A stretch of 33,106 bases of DNA from Sneathiellales bacterium (GCA_022360775.1 JAKSCD010000216.1:1-33106); one strand, 5' to 3'. Shown: positions 1 to 8,130, numbered from the stretch's first letter. Program-made: numbers and translations. Notes: generated by a model from the letters alone, not told the origin.

Positions 1-2
1 AA

Positions 3-437
3 AGCAAGGATGATCTGGTTACTGAATATCTGGTTTCCCGGGACCAGCCAAGCCTGCAGGCCTTTCAGGACTGGTATGACGCAGCAGAAGGTGGTGTCGC
101 TGACAAGGTTACCGCCATTTTCGAAAATGTTGCTAAAAACGCGCTGCATCCGAGATGGAAAGGCTGCGGGTTTTTACGGACTGTTGTTGAACTTGCAGAC
201 AAGCCAGGGCATCCGGCTGTCAAGGTGGGCGCTGCCCATAAAAAGCGATTTGAGGACTGGCTTGCCAGTGAATTCTCCAAGGCAGGGCTGAGTGACCCTG
301 AAAAGACGGCGAGAACCGTTATATTGCTTATGGAAGGGGCATTTGCCATTTCCATGTTTCATAAGGATCCGGATTACATCCTGCAGGCTGGCAGATCCGC
401 CAGCGCTATAGTCGCTTCTGCTTCCAAAAAAGTCTGA
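3..437 (+). CDS. TetR/AcrR family regulator, 5'-truncated by window edge
   Basis: Frame 3 is open from the first bases to a TGA at 437, so this is the last 144 residues of a gene starting outside the window; the ORF track only shows its last 70 residues from an internal Met. The visible start SKDDLVTEYL is the typical end of a TetR DNA-binding domain (helix after the HTH). KGCGFLRTVVELADKPGHPA matches the conserved ligand-domain stretch seen in many AcrR-like proteins. The HTH itself is not visible, so the target cannot be inferred. It ends 12 bases before a strong hairpin that probably terminates both this gene and the convergent chemotaxis gene. Family call is from sequence pattern; function beyond repressor is unknown. 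Confidence 0.8.
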   Translation, partial: SKDDLVTEYLVSRDQPSLQAFQDWYDAAEGGVADKVTAIFENVAKNALHPRWKGCGFLRTVVELADKPGHPAVKVGAAHKKRFEDWLASEFSKAGLSDPEKTARTVILLMEGAFAISMFHKDPDYILQAGRSASAIVASASKKV

Positions 438-449
438 ATAGTGTGGATT

Positions 450-482
450 AAAAAAGCCGGAGTGGTTACTCCGGCTTTTTTT
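450..482. terminator. Bidirectional intrinsic terminator
   Basis: Perfect 13-bp stem AAAAAGCCGGAGT / ACTCCGGCTTTTT around a GGTT loop, with A-run before and T-run after. It lies between the stop codons of the convergent TetR gene (437) and chemotaxis gene (493), so it can serve both strands. Confidence 0.9.
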
Positions 483-492
483 GTTTAATTTA

Positions 493-2643
493 TCAGCTTC
501 TGACATTTGTCAGGAACTGATCAACCTTACCACGAAGTTCCGTGGAATAGCCTTCGAGATTAGTTGCGGTATGCAGAACGGTACCAGCCGCTGTCCCGGC
601 TTCACCGGCGGCCTGGGACACCTCGCCGATATTGCTGTTGACCTCGGTAGTGCCTTGCGCTGCGGTTTGTGCACTGCGTGCAATTTCGCCTGTCGCGGCA
701 CCCTGTTCCTCAACGGCTGCCGAAATACTGCTGGTCACTTCACTGATTTCGGAAATGGTCTTTACAATATTTTCGATCGCCCCCACCGCTTCCGTGGTGA
801 CATTTTGCATGCCGGAAATCTGGCCAGTGATTTCTTCAGTTGCCTTTGCTGTTTGTGAAGCAAGGTTTTTCACTTCACTTGCAACGACTGCAAAGCCTTT
901 ACCCGCTTCACCGGCGCGTGCATCCTCAATGGTCGCGTTTAGCGCGAGCAGGTTGGTCTGCTCGGCAATATCATTAATCATACCGACAACTTCCCCAATA
1001 CGCTGCGCTGAAGAGGCGAGACTGTTCATTGTGTCATTTGTGTTGTTGGCTTCATCAACGGCGCGGCTGGTAATACCGGCTGATGTGGTAACCTGGCGAC
1101 TGATTTCCTGAATGGAAGAGGACAATTCCTCTGTCGCAGCCGAAACAGAGTTTACACTGCTGGCCGCTTCCTCAGAAGCACTACTGACCACATGAGAGCG
1201 TTCGGATGCCCGGTCTGCTGTCTTGGTCATCAATTCAGCAGAAGTTTTCATTTCGGAAGCGGCGTCAGAAAGCTGACTGATAAGGCTTCCAACCTCGCTT
1301 TCAAAACTGTCTGCCATGTTATGCAGTGCATCTGCGCGTTCTTTTGCGGCCTGTTCCTCAGCGGTTTTACGTTCCTCTGCCAGACGAGCTTCTGTTTCCT
1401 GGCGTTCTGCATCGCGGCGTTCTTTTGCCAGCCTTTCCGTTTCCCGTGTTTCTTCGGCTTCTTTTTGCAGGCGCGTGTTCTCAATGCCGTTTTGCCGGAA
1501 GGTTTCAACGGCAGCAGCCATCTGGCCAATTTCATCGCTACGATCCTGGGCCGGGACCTCGCTTTTGAAATCACCGCCAGCAATGATATTCATTGCTTTT
1601 GTCATTCGGGTAATCGGCGCTGAAATCCCGTTCGCCATAAACCAGACAATTGCGACCGCAACAAAAATAACGATCGCAGCAACAATCATTGTCACATTAC
1701 GAACTTCATTGGCCGATGCGAAAACGGCTTCATCCGGCACGACATATACAAGAGCCCATTTGGCATTAAGACCTTCAAAGGAAATCGGAATGATCTTGGT
1801 GTGGCTACCGGCATCTCCTGTTTCCGCGCTGCCTTCAAATTCGACAATTTGCCCTTTTGCAACAGAGCCGAGGGCATTTAACAGCGGTACGGATGTTGTC
1901 TTGGTTCCGAGCTTTTCTGTTTCCGGCGTGTAGATATACAAGCCATCAGGTGAGGTCAGTTTGATAAATCCGGCGTTCAGCGGTTTAACATCAGCCATGG
2001 TTTTCTGAAGATCCGTCATTGCGATATCGGAGGTTACAATACCAATCGCATCACCTTTTGCATTTCGGATAGGGATTGAAATGGTTGTCATCAGAACATC
2101 CACCCCTTCAACAGGATAGATATAGGGCTCTGTCACGATCGCTTCGTTGGCTTCAAGCGGAACTGTATACCAGCCGTCAATTCCGGCTTCTTTCGTCATA
2201 ATCAGCTTCTCGATGCCAACCTTACCGTCTTTCTGACGGAAGAAGTAAGGGACAAACCGGCCTGTTTCATCGCTATAGGCATCCCCCTTGAACTGATTAT
2301 CCTTGCCATTTCCGTTTGGCTCAAACGCGACTGTCGCGCCGATGAGCTGCGGGTTATCTTCAACCGTGCGAATGGCAATCGCAGCGATTGCATCCCGTTC
2401 TGCAACACCTGATGCCATCATGGCTTCAACTGTTGCACCAAGGGCCTTGGCTGTATGATAAGCGGCTTCAATAATTTGTTTAACCTGTGCTGACTCGTAT
2501 GCCGCATCAGCTTTTAAAAGCTCGGTTGTATTTTCCTGAGCCGTATCGGAAGAAACTGTTGTGGTTGTAAAAACGAGGGAGAGATTGCTTAGGAGCAGGA
2601 TCCCCAAAAATAAGACGAGGAGTTTTTGACGAATAGTCTTCAT
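493..2643 (-). CDS. Methyl-accepting chemotaxis protein with dCache sensor
   Basis: A transmembrane chemoreceptor that should bind small ligands outside the cytoplasmic membrane and control CheA through its cytoplasmic tip. In the 716-aa form starting [10 protein letters not shown]1 about residues 6-26, a periplasmic dCache_1-type domain about 35-310 (GIDGWYTVP and TEPYIYP are typical), TM2 about 317-337, HAMP about 338-388, a highly charged R/E coiled coil to about 440, then the MCP signalling domain to the end. The hairpin tip region reads [20 protein letters not shown]; an Asp stands where nearly all receptors have Ala. I prefer the ATG at 2643 over the track start at 2679 because AGGCGG lies just upstream and TM1 then sits at the usual place. 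Monocistronic; no che genes nearby. Ligand unknown. Confidence 0.93.
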   Translation of the reverse strand: MKTIRQKLLVLFLGILLLSNLSLVFTTTTVSSDTAQENTTELLKADAAYESAQVKQIIEAAYHTAKALGATVEAMMASGVAERDAIAAIAIRTVEDNPQLIGATVAFEPNGNGKDNQFKGDAYSDETGRFVPYFFRQKDGKVGIEKLIMTKEAGIDGWYTVPLEANEAIVTEPYIYPVEGVDVLMTTISIPIRNAKGDAIGIVTSDIAMTDLQKTMADVKPLNAGFIKLTSPDGLYIYTPETEKLGTKTTSVPLLNALGSVAKGQIVEFEGSAETGDAGSHTKIIPISFEGLNAKWALVYVVPDEAVFASANEVRNVTMIVAAIVIFVAVAIVWFMANGISAPITRMTKAMNIIAGGDFKSEVPAQDRSDEIGQMAAAVETFRQNGIENTRLQKEAEETRETERLAKERRDAERQETEARLAEERKTAEEQAAKERADALHNMADSFESEVGSLISQLSDAASEMKTSAELMTKTADRASERSHVVSSASEEAASSVNSVSAATEELSSSIQEISRQVTTSAGITSRAVDEANNTNDTMNSLASSAQRIGEVVGMINDIAEQTNLLALNATIEDARAGEAGKGFAVVASEVKNLASQTAKATEEITGQISGMQNVTTEAVGAIENIVKTISEISEVTSSISAAVEEQGAATGEIARSAQTAAQGTTEVNSNIGEVSQAAGEAGTAAGTVLHTATNLEGYSTELRGKVDQFLTNVRS

Positions 2644-2812
2644 TGTGACCGCCTGTACATAATACGAAAATGTCGTCAATTGGCATGACGCTCTGATACT
2701 GGGTCTAAATCAAACAGGTAAATACTGTATGAACAGATTTCTCTTTCATAAAAATGTCATAATATACTTAGACGGCCGGAAAAAGACTGGCGAGGGGGAT
2801 TAATAATCAGAC

Positions 2813-3355
2813 TTGCAAGATAAAGCAGATCAGTTGACACGTTATTTTGACATCCCTACTGTCTGTGAGAAAATCCAATTTCATAAACAAGGAAACAGAG
2901 TGGGCTTTTCACTTGCTAGACTGGTTCAGGACAGTTTTCTGCTTTTGCCGGCTGTGGTGCCATCCTGGCGTTTCTTTGATGAAATCGCGCCGTCACCACG
3001 GGTGGAATATCTGTTACTGGGGCATGAACAGGAAGAATGGCTGGAATTCAGGCCAAGGCCCGAAAAAATTTCCATTTTCAAGATGTTACGGCGAATGGTG
3101 TGGAACCCGACATGGAATGAAAGCCTGTTTTTGGTGAGTTGCGCCGAGAGGTTGATGGCTGAGCCGACAGATCATAGTGCAAACGAAATATTTGATCGGA
3201 TATCGCGAGATTTATTCGTTGCGAATAAAGGAATGGCACCGGCCCCTTTTTTGAAGTTTCGCCTTGTTTTTCTGTATCGGGTAAATGGCATTATTGAAAG
3301 ACATGTCACTTATCAATCTGAAGCTCGTGCTTTGGAGCGCGAGGGACCTTTATGA
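2813..3355 (+). CDS. Uncharacterised protein paired with HTTM protein
   Basis: 180 residues, soluble, no signal peptide or obvious membrane span; rich in aromatic and charged residues (WRFFDEIAP, RMVWNPTWNESLF). I do not recognise a family. The only start in frame is TTG at 2813, just after an in-frame stop at 2801; GAGGGGG lies 15 bases upstream, a long spacing. The stop overlaps the start of the next gene in ATGA (3352-3355), so the two are translationally coupled and probably act together at the membrane. Could be a partner or regulator of the HTTM-like protein; this is inference from overlap only. Confidence 0.6.
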   Translation: MQDKADQLTRYFDIPTVCEKIQFHKQGNRVGFSLARLVQDSFLLLPAVVPSWRFFDEIAPSPRVEYLLLGHEQEEWLEFRPRPEKISIFKMLRRMVWNPTWNESLFLVSCAERLMAEPTDHSANEIFDRISRDLFVANKGMAPAPFLKFRLVFLYRVNGIIERHVTYQSEARALEREGPL

Positions 3356-4032
3356 GTTTTGATGATGCCCTTCGCCTGACAGAAATACTACTGGGGCTGG
3401 TTTTCCTTCAGCAATGTGCAGAACATCTGAAAGGAACTGTAAGCGAGCAGGTGATTTATATTCCCCGCGCCTTGTTAAGCGGTTTATTGGTTTTTGGTTT
3501 TTTCACATCCTGGATCTGCCTAGGGCTCTGGTTTATCGCGCTTGCGCAACTTCACCGGTTTCAGGGCCCCTATAACGGGGGAAGCGACCGGATGAGCCAT
3601 CTGGTGCTGAGTATTCTGACCCTTACCCATTTCCTGCCGGAGCAACAGTGGAAAGAGCTCGCTTTTGGTTATCTTGCCTTGCAGCTTACACTGTCTTATT
3701 TCATCTCCGGCTGGGTGAAGGTTGTTAATCCCGAATGGCGCGCGGGCCAGGCGTTGCAGGATGTCTTTCGCTACTCCGCCTATCCGGTAAGTGAACAGGT
3801 GAGGGGATGGGCCGATCATCCTCGATTGCTTCTGGTGATGTCCTGGTCAGTCATACTTTTTGAGCTGGCTTTTCCTCTCAGCCTTCTTAGTCAACCGACC
3901 TTGATTGTCGGGCTTGTGGTTGCGGCGACCTTTCACTTTACCAATGCCTGCCTGTTCGGGCTTAACCGGTTTTTCTGGATCTGGCTGACCGCATATCCCT
4001 CAATTTTATGGTTGCAGGACAGAATATTCTGA
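3352..4032 (+). CDS. HTTM-domain (gamma-carboxylase-like) membrane protein
   Basis: 226-residue polytopic membrane protein with about five to six hydrophobic segments. The pattern YNGGSDRMSHLVL, then FISGWVKVVNPEWRAGQAL, then HFTNACLFGLNRFFWIWL and YPSILWL is that of the HTTM family (horizontally transferred transmembrane domain, related to vitamin K-dependent gamma-carboxylase). Biochemical role of most bacterial HTTM proteins is unknown. Its start overlaps the preceding 180-aa gene by 4 bases. HTTM genes are often next to DCC thiol-disulfide proteins; here the partner is a different, unrecognised protein. A small hairpin with T5 follows. Confidence 0.75.
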   Translation: MSFDDALRLTEILLGLVFLQQCAEHLKGTVSEQVIYIPRALLSGLLVFGFFTSWICLGLWFIALAQLHRFQGPYNGGSDRMSHLVLSILTLTHFLPEQQWKELAFGYLALQLTLSYFISGWVKVVNPEWRAGQALQDVFRYSAYPVSEQVRGWADHPRLLLVMSWSVILFELAFPLSLLSQPTLIVGLVVAATFHFTNACLFGLNRFFWIWLTAYPSILWLQDRIF

Positions 4033-4059
4033 CCGGTGGAATGGATCACACTGGCCAAG

Positions 4060-4081
4060 GCTGGATAAGTTCAGCTTTTTA
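4060..4081 (+). terminator. Probable terminator of HTTM gene
   Basis: GCTGGA-TAAG-TTCAGC followed by TTTTT: six-pair stem with one G-U. It overlaps the 3' end of the convergent dioxygenase gene (stop at 4071-4073). Confidence 0.5.
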
Positions 4082-4922
4082 CATAATAGGAAGGATCGTC
4101 GTCGATTGTCAGCCGGTGCAAAAGCCGCTCATATCCTTCAAACCCGCCGGTCGCCTGATGTAGAACAGAGCGGTTATCCCAAAGAACCAGCATGTCCGGT
4201 TCCCATTTATGGCGATAGACGAATTCATCATGACCCTGCCACTCATATAATTCCCGCATCAGGTTTCGGGCTTCTTTCTTGTCGAGATTTTCAAAATCCA
4301 CAACATAACTTCCGCCCATAAAACCGGATTTGCCGCTTTCCGGATGCGCCCGGATAATCGGATGCGTTTGCTGTGCGCTCGCCTCGCTTGATGTTTTGAT
4401 GTTCATGGCGCCGTCATAATTCTCATCGGCATACATTCCATCATCCGCATAGGCATGGTGAGCGGAATGAACGGCCATTTTACCTTCATATTTTGCCCGC
4501 ATATCAGCCGGCATTTTCTCGAGGGCCAAATGCTGGTTTGAAAATAGAGTATCGCCGCCATGAGGAGGAATTTTGATCCCGTAGAGGCATGTCGCGGCGG
4601 GAGGCTGTTCCTGAAAACTCCAGTCCGAATGCCAGTTATCCGCAAAAAGCTTACCTTTTTCATCTGCTTTTCTGTGAATGGCGGCGACCAGATCATGATC
4701 GTCAATCGGTCCGATAAAGGGATCATCTCCGATAGGGCCAAAATAACGGGCTACACGGACCAGATCATCATTGCTGAGCTTCTGATCCGGGAAAATAACA
4801 ACATGATGTTCTAACCAATGCGTGCGGATTTCATTGATAACATCCTCATCTACTTCTTTAGAAAAATCCACGCCGCGAATGAAGGCGCCGCAGGCCTGAC
4901 CTGTTCCCGTTACTTCAATCAT
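4071..4922 (-). CDS. TauD/TfdA-family 2-oxoglutarate-dependent dioxygenase
   Basis: 283-residue Fe(II)/2-oxoglutarate dioxygenase of the TauD/TfdA family. The 2-His-1-carboxylate triad is visible: H98 and D100 in NWHSDWSF, H255 in DNRSVLHQATGG, and the 2-oxoglutarate-binding Arg in LLHRLTI (R270). HGGDTLFSN is also family-typical. The track extends it to 5111, but the 63 extra N-terminal residues look non-coding (cysteine- and leucine-rich, no homology), and the family begins at MIEVTGTG, so I start at 4922. The ribosome site is weak (TGGAAA). Family members act on taurine, other sulfonates, phenoxyacetates or small amines; substrate here is not readable. A 18-bp palindrome 62 bases upstream suggests ligand-controlled repression. 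Confidence 0.9.
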   Translation of the reverse strand: MIEVTGTGQACGAFIRGVDFSKEVDEDVINEIRTHWLEHHVVIFPDQKLSNDDLVRVARYFGPIGDDPFIGPIDDHDLVAAIHRKADEKGKLFADNWHSDWSFQEQPPAATCLYGIKIPPHGGDTLFSNQHLALEKMPADMRAKYEGKMAVHSAHHAYADDGMYADENYDGAMNIKTSSEASAQQTHPIIRAHPESGKSGFMGGSYVVDFENLDKKEARNLMRELYEWQGHDEFVYRHKWEPDMLVLWDNRSVLHQATGGFEGYERLLHRLTIDDDPSYYVKS

Positions 4923-4983
4923 TTTCCATAACCCGTTTTTTATTCTTTTTGAAATTATTCTCAAACAGGAGTAATTGAAAAAA

Positions 4984-5001
4984 AGTTGTTGATCAACAAC
5001 T
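4984..5001. promoter_or_regulatory. Perfect 18-bp palindrome, candidate operator
   Basis: AGTTGTTGATCAACAACT is identical to its reverse complement. It lies 62 bases before the dioxygenase start and after the terminator of the VOC gene, where a dimeric regulator would control the dioxygenase. No T-run, so it is not a terminator. Which regulator binds is unknown. Confidence 0.55.
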
Positions 5002-5081
5002 AAATTTTGCAATTGTAGCCTGTTGCTTTTAAAAAGAGAGTGAGGGGAACAGAGTGTCTTCAGCAGGGGAGGCGGGAATAG

Positions 5082-5110
5082 AAAGAGAGGATCGTTCCTC
5101 AATCCTCTCA
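5082..5110 (-). terminator. Terminator-like hairpin after the VOC gene
   Basis: On the minus strand GAGAGGAT ... ATCCTCTC (8-bp stem, 9-base loop) followed by TTTC, 29 bases after the VOC stop. Short U-run, so efficiency is uncertain. Confidence 0.5.
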
Positions 5111-5138
5111 ATTTAAAGATATTTTCCGAACTTCCGGG

Positions 5139-5915
5139 TTACCCGACGAATTTCAGGTCAATGCCGCAGAATTGAAAACGATCCTCTGAAACCGGATATC
5201 CTTCCGTCTTTGCTCTTGTGAGAATTTCTTCCTTTTTCGGAGTTTTTATCTCTATCGCGGAAAAGCACTCAAGATGATCTGTATCATTAGGGCGAAAACG
5301 AAGTTCTCCATATTCAAGTTTTAACGCTGCATTTTCATTTTCTTCGAAAACGATGGGCGTTTCAAAAAGCTCTGACCAGGAGCTGGCTTTACTTAACGGG
5401 TCAGCGCAGTGAAACTCAAAACCAAGAACGTCCTCAACAAGCTCCTGATTGACACGTTCCTGCCATCCAGGGCCTGCCCATTCGTAAGACCCGAACCGGT
5501 CTTCACCGTTTTTATGCTGGTCAAATTCCAGTAATGTAAGACCGGTTGCCCTGGGCGAGAGCTGAATAAGAGAAGCGCCATCTGCTTCTTTGCTATAGAC
5601 GAGCGGGATTGATAGCTTTTCAGCAATCGATCTTTTGCGGTTCAGATCATCACAGTCGAAGATGGCCATATAACCACCCGTTCCCTTGCTGCGCGCAAGA
5701 AAGCGGTGTACGGCCGTATTTTCCTGTATCGGTGCGACCAGTTCTATGAAGGTGCCGCCCACAGGAAAAAGTGCATTTTCCAGGCCGAACTCTTCGAGCC
5801 AGCTTTCATGGCACGGTTCTATTTCGAAAATACGCTGAAAGGCGCTTTGGTGTTTCTTGATATCGAGGGTTGCCAGGCAAACCTGTCTCAGTCGGGTGAA
5901 GGCTTTGCTGCTCAT
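5139..5915 (-). CDS. VOC (glyoxalase-like) superfamily protein
   Basis: 258 residues with two vicinal-oxygen-chelate-like halves. The first half has the beta-alpha-beta start FTRLRQVCLATLDIKKHQSAF and GTFIELVAPIQENTAVHRFL, which match the glyoxalase-like (PF13468-type) group; GYMAIFDCDDL and TGLTLLEFDQ follow. VOC proteins are metal-dependent isomerases, lyases or dioxygenases, but no unique metal triad can be assigned here, so no reaction is claimed. It starts at ATG 5915 with AGGAAGAAA just upstream and is divergent from the HxlR gene (117-bp gap), which may regulate it. It could be co-transcribed with the downstream dioxygenase, but the hairpin and palindrome between them argue for separate control. 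Confidence 0.75.
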   Translation of the reverse strand: MSSKAFTRLRQVCLATLDIKKHQSAFQRIFEIEPCHESWLEEFGLENALFPVGGTFIELVAPIQENTAVHRFLARSKGTGGYMAIFDCDDLNRKRSIAEKLSIPLVYSKEADGASLIQLSPRATGLTLLEFDQHKNGEDRFGSYEWAGPGWQERVNQELVEDVLGFEFHCADPLSKASSWSELFETPIVFEENENAALKLEYGELRFRPNDTDHLECFSAIEIKTPKKEEILTRAKTEGYPVSEDRFQFCGIDLKFVG

Positions 5916-5974
5916 TTTTCTTCCTTTTTGCCTAGCCTGCCTTAATCATTAGAAAAATGCAATGCGTGTCGATT

Positions 5975-6002
5975 TTGAACTTATGCCGGGTTGTAGTATA
6001 GT
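5975..6002 (+). promoter_or_regulatory. Candidate sigma-70 promoter for HxlR gene
   Basis: TTGAAC, 16-base spacer, TATAGT, placed 30 bases before the HxlR ATG in the divergent VOC/HxlR gap. Pattern match only. Confidence 0.4.
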
Positions 6003-6032
6003 ACGGCCTCCTTTTTCGGATGGAGTTATTAA

Positions 6033-6509
6033 ATGCGTTGGGAAGAGCTTGGAGACCAGAATTGTTCTGTAGCCCGGTCCTTGGCAGTTTTTGGCGATCG
6101 CTGGACCATGGTGATTATCAGAAATTGCTTTCAGGGGGTGCGTCGATTTGACGATTTTCTGGAAGGCTTAACACTCTCCCGAACCATTTTGACAGACCGT
6201 TTGAACAAACTGGTTGAGCATGGTGTCCTTGAAAAAGTCCCCTATCAGGAAAGACCCGTTAGATATGATTATCGCCTCACCGAAAAAGGAAAGGATTTAC
6301 ATCCGATAATCATGGCCTTGGTCGAGTGGGGGGATAAATATTATGCCATTGATGGTGAGCCGCCAATCATCAGAACCCATAAAAAATGTGGTCATGACTG
6401 TCATACGATAACCGTTTGCTCGGTATGCGGTGAAGAGGTCAAGGCGCATGATATGACCGTCCGGGCCAACCCCAGAGCAAAAAGAGCTTTGGCAAAAAAA
6501 AGCGCCTGA
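6033..6509 (+). CDS. HxlR-family winged-helix regulator with Cys-rich tail
   Basis: 158-residue HxlR/MarR-like regulator. The N-terminus NCSVARSLAVFGDRWTMVIIR, then FDDFLEGLTLSRTILTDRLNKLVEHGVLEK and the wing YDYRLTEKGKDLHPII are diagnostic. C11 is the conserved N-terminal cysteine used for redox or electrophile sensing in some members. The C-terminal 40 residues carry C119-x3-C123-x5-C129-x2-C132, a possible zinc ribbon. GGAG stands 10 bases before the ATG. Divergent from the VOC gene, its likely target. Its last codons overlap the terminator of the convergent isomerase gene. Confidence 0.92.
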   Translation: MRWEELGDQNCSVARSLAVFGDRWTMVIIRNCFQGVRRFDDFLEGLTLSRTILTDRLNKLVEHGVLEKVPYQERPVRYDYRLTEKGKDLHPIIMALVEWGDKYYAIDGEPPIIRTHKKCGHDCHTITVCSVCGEEVKAHDMTVRANPRAKRALAKKSA

Positions 6510-6528
6510 AGAAGGGGGCTTCAGGCGC
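6494..6528 (-). terminator. Strong terminator of isomerase gene, overlapping HxlR 3' end
   Basis: Perfect 10-bp stem GCGCCTGAAG / CTTCAGGCGC around a 7-base loop. On the minus strand it is followed by T8 (the A-run at 6494-6501), which is the codon run for Lys-Lys of HxlR. No T-run on the plus strand, so it is directional. Confidence 0.85.
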
Positions 6529-6551
6529 AATCAGGCAGAGAAAGGGGAGAA

Positions 6552-7163
6552 TTATCCTTGCTGCCTGATGATCTCTCTTTCAACAGCATCCATACGGTCC
6601 TTACCGAAGAACATTTCCTCTCCGACAAAGAAGCTTGGACAGCCAAAGACACCGCTTTCTGCAGATTGTGAGGTGTTGGCTATCAGCGTGTCTTTCACAT
6701 CCTGATCCTGGATGCGTTTCATAAAGTGATCAGCATCCCATCCGTGATCAGTAAACGCTTTTGCGATCGTTTCGGGATCACCCATATTCAGGTTATTCTC
6801 CCACATATCCTCCATAACACCATCGACATATTCGGTCAGCATTCCGTCCATTTCCGCGACGATTGCAGCGCGCATCAGGGGGACGGTATTGATAGGGAAG
6901 TGAGAATTCATCTGGAAGTTTGAAAGGCCGTGATCGCGGACAAAGCGCATCATTTCAAGACGGTTATATTCCGGCTTGTTTTTTACATCTTTATAAGTGA
7001 CGAAAGGGGCCTGGTTATTGGTCAGTTTAAAAATACCGCCCAGGAGAACTGGAAAGTAATCGAACTTCACGCCAGTGCGATCTTCGATGCCCGGAATGAG
7101 CTTGTGGCTCATATAGCAATTGGGGCTTGCGAAATCTATATGAAAGGTGACATTTACGGACAT
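6552..7163 (-). CDS. 2-hydroxychromene-2-carboxylate isomerase-like, DsbA-fold protein
   Basis: 203 residues. Thioredoxin-fold kappa-GST/HCCA-isomerase type: FHIDFASPNCYMSHK holds the SP motif with the active-site Ser, PVLLGGIFKLTNNQAP is the usual substrate-loop segment, and SGVFGCPSFFVGEEMFFGKDRMDAVER is the conserved end. The family isomerises glutathione-dependent intermediates of naphthalene and related aromatic degradation, but many members are of unknown substrate. I start at ATG 7163 (AGGAATTAAAC-ATG); the track start at 7316 adds 51 residues that overlap the upstream SDR gene. It follows the SDR gene by 40 bases in the same direction: one operon, likely degradative or detoxifying. 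Confidence 0.88.
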   Translation of the reverse strand: MSVNVTFHIDFASPNCYMSHKLIPGIEDRTGVKFDYFPVLLGGIFKLTNNQAPFVTYKDVKNKPEYNRLEMMRFVRDHGLSNFQMNSHFPINTVPLMRAAIVAEMDGMLTEYVDGVMEDMWENNLNMGDPETIAKAFTDHGWDADHFMKRIQDQDVKDTLIANTSQSAESGVFGCPSFFVGEEMFFGKDRMDAVEREIIRQQG

Positions 7164-7203
7164 GTTTAATTCCTGTGTATAGTTTGTTGTTTTTATTTGT
7201 ATT

Positions 7204-7932
7204 TTACCACTTTTCAATCCAAGGACGTACATCGATCTCGAAGGTCCAGGAATCTCTTGGCTGGCAATGCAGGTGCCAGTAGTTATCAGCGATATGATCC
7301 GGATTGAGGATACCATCCTGATCTTTTAAGGCATAGCGCTCAGGGAAGTTGGTTTTAATAAAATCCGTATCAATTGCGCCGTCGACAACAACATGTCCCA
7401 CATGAATACCCAGCGGCGCAAGTTCTCTTGCCATGGATTGGGCAAGTGCCCGAAGGGCATGCTTCGCACCGGAAAAAGCTGCAAAACGCGCTGCACCGCG
7501 CGTACTCGCCGTCGCGCCTGTAAAGATCATGGTGCCGCGGCCCCGATCCCGCATCTTCCGGGCCACTTCCCGTCCCGTAAGAAACGCAGAAAAACAGCCC
7601 ATTTCCCAGATTTTGTAAAATTTACGAGCTGTCTCCTCAAAGATGGAGGAGGGAACATTGGCACCAATATTATAGACAAAAACTTCAATCGGGCCGACAT
7701 CCTGTTCAATCTTTACGACCAGCTCGATAACCGCTTCTTCTTTGCGGGCATCCGTACCGAACGCGATCGCCTTTCCGCCAGCCTGTTCTATCTCCTCAAC
7801 AAGAGGCGCGAGCTTGTCCTCACTCCTCCGGACACAGCAGGCTGTAAAACCTTCCCTGGCAAAGCGTTTGGCAATAGCGCCGCCCGTGGCGTCTCCGGCA
7901 CCGATAATTAGTGCGACTTTCTGTTGGGTCAT
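7204..7932 (-). CDS. SDR-family protein with altered catalytic residues
   Basis: 242 residues, classical short-chain dehydrogenase size. The Rossmann glycine motif is GAGDATGGAIA (residues 11-21), and NIGAN (88-92) replaces NNAG. The catalytic YxxxK is FSGAK here: F153 and K157. The usual Ser 13 residues before is A140, within TGATAST. The lysine and cofactor site remain, but Tyr and Ser are gone, so normal dehydrogenase chemistry is doubtful; homologues with FxxAK exist, so it may be a distinct subfamily rather than a decayed gene. AAGGA precedes ATG 7932. First gene of a two-gene operon with the HCCA-isomerase-like gene and divergent from a TetR gene. Confidence 0.85.
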   Translation of the reverse strand: MTQQKVALIIGAGDATGGAIAKRFAREGFTACCVRRSEDKLAPLVEEIEQAGGKAIAFGTDARKEEAVIELVVKIEQDVGPIEVFVYNIGANVPSSIFEETARKFYKIWEMGCFSAFLTGREVARKMRDRGRGTMIFTGATASTRGAARFAAFSGAKHALRALAQSMARELAPLGIHVGHVVVDGAIDTDFIKTNFPERYALKDQDGILNPDHIADNYWHLHCQPRDSWTFEIDVRPWIEKW

Positions 7933-8082
7933 TTGGCATCCTTCTTATCGTTATTTTGTTAGTTTAAATAATGGACTTATTATTTTCAATAGCGGATTTG
8001 GCCTTTTGAAGAGGCGCTGCTTTTCAGGAAATCCCAAGGGGGTACATCTGTAATTCCGATCACAGTCTCAAATCTTGTTTTT

Positions 8083-8117
8083 AAAATTAATATCATTAAA
8101 TTAATATTGTTAATTTT
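8083..8117. promoter_or_regulatory. AT-rich repeat region, candidate TetR operator
   Basis: AAAATTAA (8083-8090) and TTAATTTT (8110-8117) form an inverted repeat, and AAATTAATAT occurs twice (8084-8093, 8098-8107). The site lies 13 bases before the TetR start in the SDR/TetR divergent gap, as expected for an autoregulatory operator. AT-richness makes chance matches easy. Confidence 0.35.
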
Positions 8118-8130
8118 ATTGGAGATCAGG

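Noticed and set aside
1192-1623. Plus-strand ORF of 143 codons inside the chemoreceptor gene
   Set aside because: Antisense shadow of the conserved receptor frame; Cys/Phe-rich composition is what the reverse of a Glu/Lys/Ala-rich coiled coil gives.
2725-2736. CTGT-ATGA-ACAG dyad resembling an SOS box
   Set aside because: Spacing is 4 instead of 8 and alphaproteobacterial LexA sites have a different form (GAAC-N7-GAAC); no SOS gene nearby.
4923-5111. N-terminal extension of the dioxygenase in the ORF track
   Set aside because: 63 extra residues carry no family similarity, contain the palindrome and a terminator-like hairpin, and the family starts at MIEVTGTG.
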